Of a stretch of 8,465 bases of DNA, positions 4,233 to 8,465 are shown piece by piece (the first letter of the stretch is position 1; every line of letters begins with the position of its first letter). The stretch is from an uncultured Collinsella sp. (GTDB taxonomy: Bacteria > Actinomycetota > Coriobacteriia > Coriobacteriales > Coriobacteriaceae), in assembly GCA_902493835.1 (NCBI GenBank), contig CABURG010000071.1:1-8465 (forward strand), read 5' to 3'. The position numbers and the translations under genes are program-made. The notes beneath the pieces are model-generated. The model was not told where the DNA came from. It saw only the letters and a program-made list of their open reading frames with translations, and did not search any database.

Positions 4233-6464
4233 CTAGAAGTTGGCGTCGTTGAGTTGTTCGTTCTCGAGGCCGTCGAGCTGTTGCTGTTCGGGCGTATCGG
4301 CGACACTCTCGAGCAGCTCGGTGGGATCGACGTTCATGCTCTTGCCGGCCTCGTTGCCGTTGACCAAGTCGTCCGAGAAGATGTCGACTTCCATTTCCTC
4401 GGCCTCTTCGATCTGGATCTCGAGCGGCACCTGGGTGCGCACGAGTTTGACGGCCGGGCGCATGCGGGCAAAGAGCGGTACGTACTCGATGATGATGGCC
4501 GAGTTCTCGAGACCATACCAACGTGCCGGGCTTCCGCAGGCGCGGCGGACGGCATACTTGATGGCCATGACGCGATGGTCGTTGCGGTTGATGTCCGTTT
4601 CGGGGGCAAGCATCTTGCGCAGCATGCAAAAACGGAAGTCGCCCACGTTGCCGCGCGTCTCGTAGATGGAGTAGGTGTGGTGCTGCGGCGGCAACTCACC
4701 CGAGGCCATCAGGTCGCCAACGATCTGGCGCAGGTAGGCGTTGATGCGCTGATTGACCTTAAAGCCCAGGTCCAAGCGCACGCGGAACAGGAAGTCTGTG
4801 CCAAAGGTCTCAACGGAATACTCGTGCGTATAGGGCTCGTCGGTAACGTGTACGTTGATGAACCAATATGCCTTGGCGCGCTTGGGGTGCTTGTCCAGGA
4901 TGGAATAGAGCACGTCGCGGTCGAGCGTGAGCGGGTCGGGGCTGTTGGTGAGGAACACCAGATTGTCGGCGAGCACGGGGTAGGTCTCGTCATTGCGCAG
5001 GCGGTTGAGCTGGTCGATGTACTTGGAGACGGGCAGCAGAATCGTCTGCGTGCGCTCGATGGCGGTGCCGCGACGCCACACATACATAAGGCCGAACAGC
5101 AGTGCGGCCAGGAAGATCATGACGTAGCCGCCGTCAAAGAACATGGTGAGGCACGAGGCGAAGAAGCACAGCTCAATGGCACCGAAGAGCAGGGCGAAGA
5201 CGCAGGCGCCCAGCTTGTGCTTGAGAATGCCAGCGATATAGCTCGTCAAAAGCGTGGTGGTCATAAGCATGGTCACGGTAATGGCGAGGCCGTAGGCGCT
5301 TTCCATGCGCTCGGAGTTCTGGAACAGCAGCACGATGAAGATGCAGCCGACCCACATGATGTTGTTGACGAGCGGAATATAGAGTTGACCCTTGGTGTCG
5401 CTGGGGTAGTGGATGCGCAGGTGCGGCATAAGGTTGAGGCGCGTTGCCTCGGATACCAGCGAGAATGAGCCGGTGATGAGCGCCTGCGAGGCGATGATGG
5501 CCGCCACGGCCGAAAGCACAATGGCAAAGGGGCGCAGGGGCTCGGGAAGCATCATATAGAACGGGTTGACGATATCCATCACGAGCAACTGGGGATTGGA
5601 ATTGTTGGCGAGCAGCCAAGCGCCCTGACCCAGGTAGTTAAGGATAAGCGCCGCTTTAACAAACGGCCAGGATGCGTAGATGTTGGCCTTGCCCACGTGG
5701 CCCATGTCTGAATAGAGCGCCTCGGCGCCGGTCGTCGACAGGAAGACGAAGCCGAGCACCATGATGCCCGAGTGGTTGATGGGCGAGAACAGGAACATGA
5801 CGCCGCGGATGGGGTTGAGCGCGCGCAAGATGGACAGGTTGCCGAGCATGTTGAATAGACCGGCGCCTGCCAGGAACAGGAACCACAGCGTCATGAGCGG
5901 ACCGAACAGCTTGCCGATTGACGAGGTGCCAGCGCGCTGCATGGCAAACAGGCCACAGATAATGATGATGGTAATAATGATGACGTTAGTTTGCCCGTCA
6001 CCCAACAGCGCGTGGCCCCACTCGATGGTGCGCAGACCCTCGATGGCCGTGGTAACCGTGACGGCGGGGGTGAGGATGCCGTCGGCGAGCAGCGCCGCAC
6101 CGCCGATCATGGCGGGGAGAATCAGCCACGGTGCCACCTTGCGTACCAGGCTAAACAGGGCGAAGATGCCGCCTTCGTTGTGGTTGTCGGCCTTCATGGC
6201 GATTACCACGTACTTGACCGTGGTCACGAGCGTCATGGTCCAGATGACGAGCGAAAGCGCGCCCAGGATCATGTCCTCGCTGACGGTACCGATGCCGCCG
6301 TTGTTGGCGACGATTGATTTCATGGTGTACATGGGGCTCGTGCCGATGTCGCCATAGACGACGCCGAGCGTTACGAGCAGCATGCCAGCGGAGAGGGGGA
6401 TGGCTCCGTGCCCGCCTTGACCACGCTGGTCTTGGGGGTTTGCCTCCAGTTTGTTGTGTGCCAC
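4233..6464 (-). CDS. kup: Kup-family potassium transporter
   Basis: A 743-residue low-affinity K+ uptake protein of the KUP/HAK/KT family, a proton-coupled secondary transporter in the cytoplasmic membrane. The family signature GVVYGDIGTSP is at 34-44 in the first membrane segment; about twelve hydrophobic segments follow to about residue 460, including the typical GFVFLSTTGAEALYSDMGH loop, and then a cytoplasmic domain of about 280 residues. The last 60 residues or so (EEAEEMEVDIFSDD onward) are strongly acidic and go beyond the usual family end; E. coli Kup has 622 residues. The GTG at 6462-6464 is chosen because AAGGGAG lies five bases upstream; an ATG six codons earlier (6480-6482) has no ribosome site. 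The gap to the exporter gene upstream contains a palindrome, so kup probably has its own promoter, though I see only weak candidates. Confidence 0.95.
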   Translation of the reverse strand: MAHNKLEANPQDQRGQGGHGAIPLSAGMLLVTLGVVYGDIGTSPMYTMKSIVANNGGIGTVSEDMILGALSLVIWTMTLVTTVKYVVIAMKADNHNEGGIFALFSLVRKVAPWLILPAMIGGAALLADGILTPAVTVTTAIEGLRTIEWGHALLGDGQTNVIIITIIIICGLFAMQRAGTSSIGKLFGPLMTLWFLFLAGAGLFNMLGNLSILRALNPIRGVMFLFSPINHSGIMVLGFVFLSTTGAEALYSDMGHVGKANIYASWPFVKAALILNYLGQGAWLLANNSNPQLLVMDIVNPFYMMLPEPLRPFAIVLSAVAAIIASQALITGSFSLVSEATRLNLMPHLRIHYPSDTKGQLYIPLVNNIMWVGCIFIVLLFQNSERMESAYGLAITVTMLMTTTLLTSYIAGILKHKLGACVFALLFGAIELCFFASCLTMFFDGGYVMIFLAALLFGLMYVWRRGTAIERTQTILLPVSKYIDQLNRLRNDETYPVLADNLVFLTNSPDPLTLDRDVLYSILDKHPKRAKAYWFINVHVTDEPYTHEYSVETFGTDFLFRVRLDLGFKVNQRINAYLRQIVGDLMASGELPPQHHTYSIYETRGNVGDFRFCMLRKMLAPETDINRNDHRVMAIKYAVRRACGSPARWYGLENSAIIIEYVPLFARMRPAVKLVRTQVPLEIQIEEAEEMEVDIFSDDLVNGNEAGKSMNVDPTELLESVADTPEQQQLDGLENEQLNDANF

Positions 6465-6489
6465 GTGGACTCCCTTAGACATCCGGTTG

Positions 6490-6504
6490 TCTGTCTAGGA
6501 CAGA
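6490..6504. promoter_or_regulatory. Small dyad in the kup leader
   Basis: TCTGTC-tag-GACAGA is a perfect 6-3-6 inverted repeat 26 bases upstream of the kup GTG start. It could be an operator or an mRNA hairpin in the short leader; nothing more can be said. Confidence 0.3.
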
Positions 6505-6564
6505 TAATCTTTATGCCGTCTTTATACATACAAGAGCAGTTTGGCACATCAGGTTATTTTAGAC

Positions 6565-6588
6565 AATAATCCCCAGCTGGGGATTATT
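6565..6588. terminator. Perfect 24-bp palindrome between the exporter gene and kup
   Basis: AATAATCCCCAG is followed directly by its own reverse complement CTGGGGATTATT, with no spacer. It lies 34 bases after the stop of the exporter gene and about 100 bases before the kup start, both reading leftward. As RNA it would fold with G-rich descending arm and an ATTATT tail within the stem, so a terminator for the exporter gene is the simplest reading. A perfect dyad without loop could equally be a protein binding site upstream of kup. Confidence 0.55.
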
Positions 6589-6622
6589 TATGTACGTAGG
6601 TAGCATTTCAAAACAGGGGCTT

Positions 6623-7534
6623 TTAAGCACGTGCTGTCTGGGCTATGCCAGCCTTGGCGCTTGCGCGTTTGCCGGCGAGTTCGCAAAAAATCGCGCCGCC
6701 GATGATAAGCGCGGCACCCATCAGACGGACCGGTGTTATGGCTTCGCCCAAAAGGACGGCGGAGAACACGACCGCCGAAAGCGGCTCGAGGTAGCCGACA
6801 ACGGCGACGGTCTGCACAGGCAGTTTGGCGACGGCACTAAAGTAGAGCAGGCAACCAATGCCGGTGTTGACGACGCCGAGCATGACGACGGCGCGCCAAT
6901 CGATGCTTGCGGCGACGCCGGCGGACAGGAATGAGGGTGCACCCTGCGTGATGAGCGTGAGGACCAGCGCGGTCACAAAGGCGGCACTCACCTGGAGCGT
7001 GGAGTTCTCGAGGCCTTCGATGTGTGGCGCGCCCTTGCTAGCGATGACCATCAGCGCATAGCAAAATGCCGAGGCGATGCCGCAGGCGATACCTGCAATG
7101 GGCATATTGCCGCCTAGACCTTGCGCTGCAATGAGAAAAGCACCGCAAGCAACGGCGATAAAGCCGGCGATTTTGCCGCCGGTCAGCTTTTCGCCAAAGA
7201 TGAGCGGGGAGAGTGCCATGACAATGATGGGGCCGCAGTAGTACAGCAGCGAGGATACGCCGACGCCGATCGTCTGGTAGGCGCGGAACAGAAAAATCCA
7301 GCTGGCGCCCAGCGCAGCTCCCGAGAGGAGGAGGGCTGCGGCTTCGCGGGGGCGAGATGGCGCCTGCAACTTATGGCGTTGGGTGATGGCGAGAATGGTG
7401 ACAAGCGAGAGTGCGCCCAAAAACGTGCGTAGTAGCACGATATCCGAGCTCGGCAGCGCGATGGCAGCGGCGATGATGCCGTTGAAGCCAAACAATAGCA
7501 ATGCTGCTAAGTACGTAAACAGTCCGTTGTTCAT
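6623..7534 (-). CDS. EamA-family (DMT superfamily) transporter
   Basis: A 303-residue membrane protein with ten predicted hydrophobic segments in two homologous EamA halves, about 5-137 and 146-288. The internal duplication is visible in LLYYCGPIIVMALSPLIFGE at 96-115 and VVGYLEPLSAVVFSAVLLGE at 245-264, each closing a half with the conserved proline and G-E ending. Family members export amino acids, their analogues or other small metabolites by proton antiport; the substrate cannot be predicted here. The start ATG at 7532-7534 is preceded by GGAAG four bases upstream and a richer GAGGGGA further back. Length is normal. The divergent LysR-type regulator next to it is a very common arrangement and suggests that the regulator controls this gene in response to the exported compound. 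Confidence 0.92.
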   Translation of the reverse strand: MNNGLFTYLAALLLFGFNGIIAAAIALPSSDIVLLRTFLGALSLVTILAITQRHKLQAPSRPREAAALLLSGAALGASWIFLFRAYQTIGVGVSSLLYYCGPIIVMALSPLIFGEKLTGGKIAGFIAVACGAFLIAAQGLGGNMPIAGIACGIASAFCYALMVIASKGAPHIEGLENSTLQVSAAFVTALVLTLITQGAPSFLSAGVAASIDWRAVVMLGVVNTGIGCLLYFSAVAKLPVQTVAVVGYLEPLSAVVFSAVLLGEAITPVRLMGAALIIGGAIFCELAGKRASAKAGIAQTARA

Positions 7535-7562
7535 GCGCTTCCGTCCCCTCTATATCCGAACA

Positions 7563-7581
7563 AGTTCACAATGGGTGAACT
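7563..7581. promoter_or_regulatory. Probable LysR-type operator between exporter and regulator
   Basis: AGTTCAC-aatgg-GTGAACT is a perfect 7-5-7 inverted repeat. Its inner T (7566) and A (7578) are separated by 11 bases, the classic T-N11-A LysR core. It lies 29 bases upstream of the exporter start and 20 bases upstream of the TATAAT box of the regulator, so binding there could both repress the regulator gene and control the exporter. Confidence 0.65.
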
Positions 7582-7601
7582 GGCTTTAGAAGAAAAGCGA
7601 A

Positions 7602-7607
7602 TATAAT
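7602..7607 (+). promoter_or_regulatory. Probable -10 box of the LysR-type regulator
   Basis: A perfect TATAAT lies 45 bases before the GTG start. The region where a -35 box should lie (around 7579-7586) has no good TTGACA match and overlaps the end of the dyad operator, which suits regulation by the gene product itself. Confidence 0.55.
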
Positions 7608-7639
7608 GCATAGTTAACATGACAAAAACTCATGCATAG
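7606..7639. repeat. ATGCATAG direct repeat in the regulator leader
   Basis: ATGCATAG is found at 7606-7613 and 7632-7639, start to start 26 bases, with GTTAAC between them. As ATGCAT is self-complementary, the pair is also an inverted repeat. It spans from the -10 box to just before the ribosome site. Possibly a second regulatory site; it could be chance. Confidence 0.3.
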
Positions 7640-7652
7640 GTGGAGGCGCCTC

Positions 7653-8465
7653 GTGGAAACGAATATTCAAAAGATGCAGGTGCTGCTGGAGACGGTGCGC
7701 GCCGGAAGCTTTACGCGTGCTGCCGAGCGGCTGAGCTATTCGCAGTCGGGCGTGAGCCGTATGGTGGCCGATCTTGAGGCCGATTGGGGCTTTAAGGTGC
7801 TCGACCGCGGTCGCGAGGGCGTAGTGCTTTCTGCCGACGGGCGGCAGGTCATGCCGGCTGTCGAGGCGCTCTGTGAGGAATTCACTCGCTTGCAGCGACG
7901 GGTGGATGAGATGCGCGGACTCATGCGCGGCAAAATCTGCATCGGTACGTTTTCGAGTGTGGCGACCCACGTGCTGCCGCCAGTGATTGCGCGCTTTCGC
8001 GCCGATTACCCGGACGTCGATTACGAGTTGCTGATGGGCGATTACTCAGAGATTGAACAATGGGTGTCAGAGGGCCGCTGCGATCTGGGCTTTATCCCGC
8101 ATGAGCCCCGAGAAAACGGCATGGCATCGCGGCCTTTGGTGCGCGACGAGTTGATGGCGGTAGTGCCGGCAGGCTCTTTGCTTGCCACGGCGGAGGCCGT
8201 CTCTCTTTCCGATTTGGCTAACGAGCAGTTTATTCTGCTAGAACGCGGCACCGATGACGAGATTACGCCGCTGTTTCGCCGCGCGGGCCTGGCGGTGCGC
8301 TCTAAGCTGTCGACTTGGGATGACTATGCGATTATGGCTATGGTCGAGGACGGCTTGGGCGTGAGCATTCTTCCCGCGCTCATCTTGCGCCGCTGTCAGT
8401 TCGATGTTGCCGTGCGACCACTCGAGGGACATCCCCATCGGCAGATCAATGCGATATATCGCACG
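7653..8465 (+). CDS. LysR-type transcriptional regulator, 3' end missing
   Basis: The gene runs off the right edge; 271 codons are present and about 20-30 more are expected from the usual length of 290-300. Residues 4-65 form the winged helix-turn-helix DNA-binding domain (AGSFTRAAERLSYSQSGVSRMVADLEADWGFKVLDR, shown in part: SFTRAAERL at 19-27, QSGVSRMV at 31-38). A linker helix follows, and from about residue 93 (GKICIGTFSSV) comes the periplasmic-binding-protein-like effector domain, with the usual DLGFI and GLGVSILP motifs. The GTG at 7653 is chosen because GGAGG at 7642-7646 lies six bases upstream; the next in-frame ATG is eight codons in and has no ribosome site. A 10-bp palindrome GAGGCGCCTC (7643-7652) overlaps the ribosome site. 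It is divergent from the EamA exporter, its likely target together with its own promoter. The effector is unknown. Confidence 0.93.
   Translation, partial: METNIQKMQVLLETVRAGSFTRAAERLSYSQSGVSRMVADLEADWGFKVLDRGREGVVLSADGRQVMPAVEALCEEFTRLQRRVDEMRGLMRGKICIGTFSSVATHVLPPVIARFRADYPDVDYELLMGDYSEIEQWVSEGRCDLGFIPHEPRENGMASRPLVRDELMAVVPAGSLLATAEAVSLSDLANEQFILLERGTDDEITPLFRRAGLAVRSKLSTWDDYAIMAMVEDGLGVSILPALILRRCQFDVAVRPLEGHPHRQINAIYRT

Noticed and set aside
4224..5468. 414-codon open frame on the plus strand inside kup
   Set aside because: It lies fully antisense to the certain kup gene; its product is a low-complexity mix rich in Val, Glu, Asp and His with no domain, as expected for the shadow of GC-rich coding DNA.
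6465..6482. ATG start of kup six codons upstream
   Set aside because: No Shine-Dalgarno precedes it, while AAGGGAG inside this stretch is ideally placed for the GTG at 6462-6464.
6465..6564. c-di-AMP (ydaO-type) riboswitch upstream of kup
   Set aside because: The gap of about 100 bases is too short for the aptamer plus promoter and shows none of its conserved stretches.
1..8465. CRISPR array, tRNA/rRNA, transposase, toxin-antitoxin or phage genes
   Set aside because: No regularly spaced repeats, cloverleaf sequences or protein signatures of these were seen on either strand.

Overview
The window looks like chromosomal DNA of a gut-dwelling, fairly GC-rich actinobacterium, most likely a coriobacterium such as Collinsella. 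This is an inference. It rests on a bile salt hydrolase of the Bifidobacterium type, GTG as well as ATG starts with good Shine-Dalgarno sites, a twin-arginine lipoprotein, and short intergenic spaces full of inverted repeats. There are seven protein genes (two cut by the window edges) and no tRNA, rRNA, CRISPR array, transposase or phage gene.

Left part (1-1093): the 5' end of an NCS2/AzgA-type purine permease reads leftward. Divergent from it is a short peptide-deformylase homologue whose catalytic HExxH glutamate is replaced by methionine. A 109-bp imperfect inverted repeat starts inside the last codons of that gene and is followed by a strong intrinsic terminator.

Middle (1094-4232): a bile salt hydrolase with a complete Ntn-hydrolase active site comes first, followed by a GC-rich hairpin, a possible 3' remnant of a lost minus-strand gene, and an AT-richer spacer. 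Next is a Tat-exported lipoprotein with an esterase Ig-like domain and an alpha/beta-hydrolase domain. The convergent gap after it is almost filled by three dyad structures. The last of these is the kup terminator, and it has the same stem sequence as the hairpin after the bile salt hydrolase.

Right part (4233-8465): a Kup-family potassium transporter and an EamA/DMT exporter both read leftward, separated by a perfect 24-bp palindrome. Divergent from the exporter is a LysR-type regulator, almost complete at the window edge. The gap between regulator and exporter holds a perfect 7-5-7 dyad with the T-N11-A spacing of a LysR site and a consensus TATAAT box, so the regulator probably controls the exporter and itself.

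The genes do not form one pathway. They read as separate housekeeping, transport and host-interface units (purine uptake, bile salt deconjugation, exported hydrolase, K+ uptake, small-molecule export). I see no clear novel multi-gene system. The best leads are the active-site-altered deformylase homologue and the structured intergenic elements.
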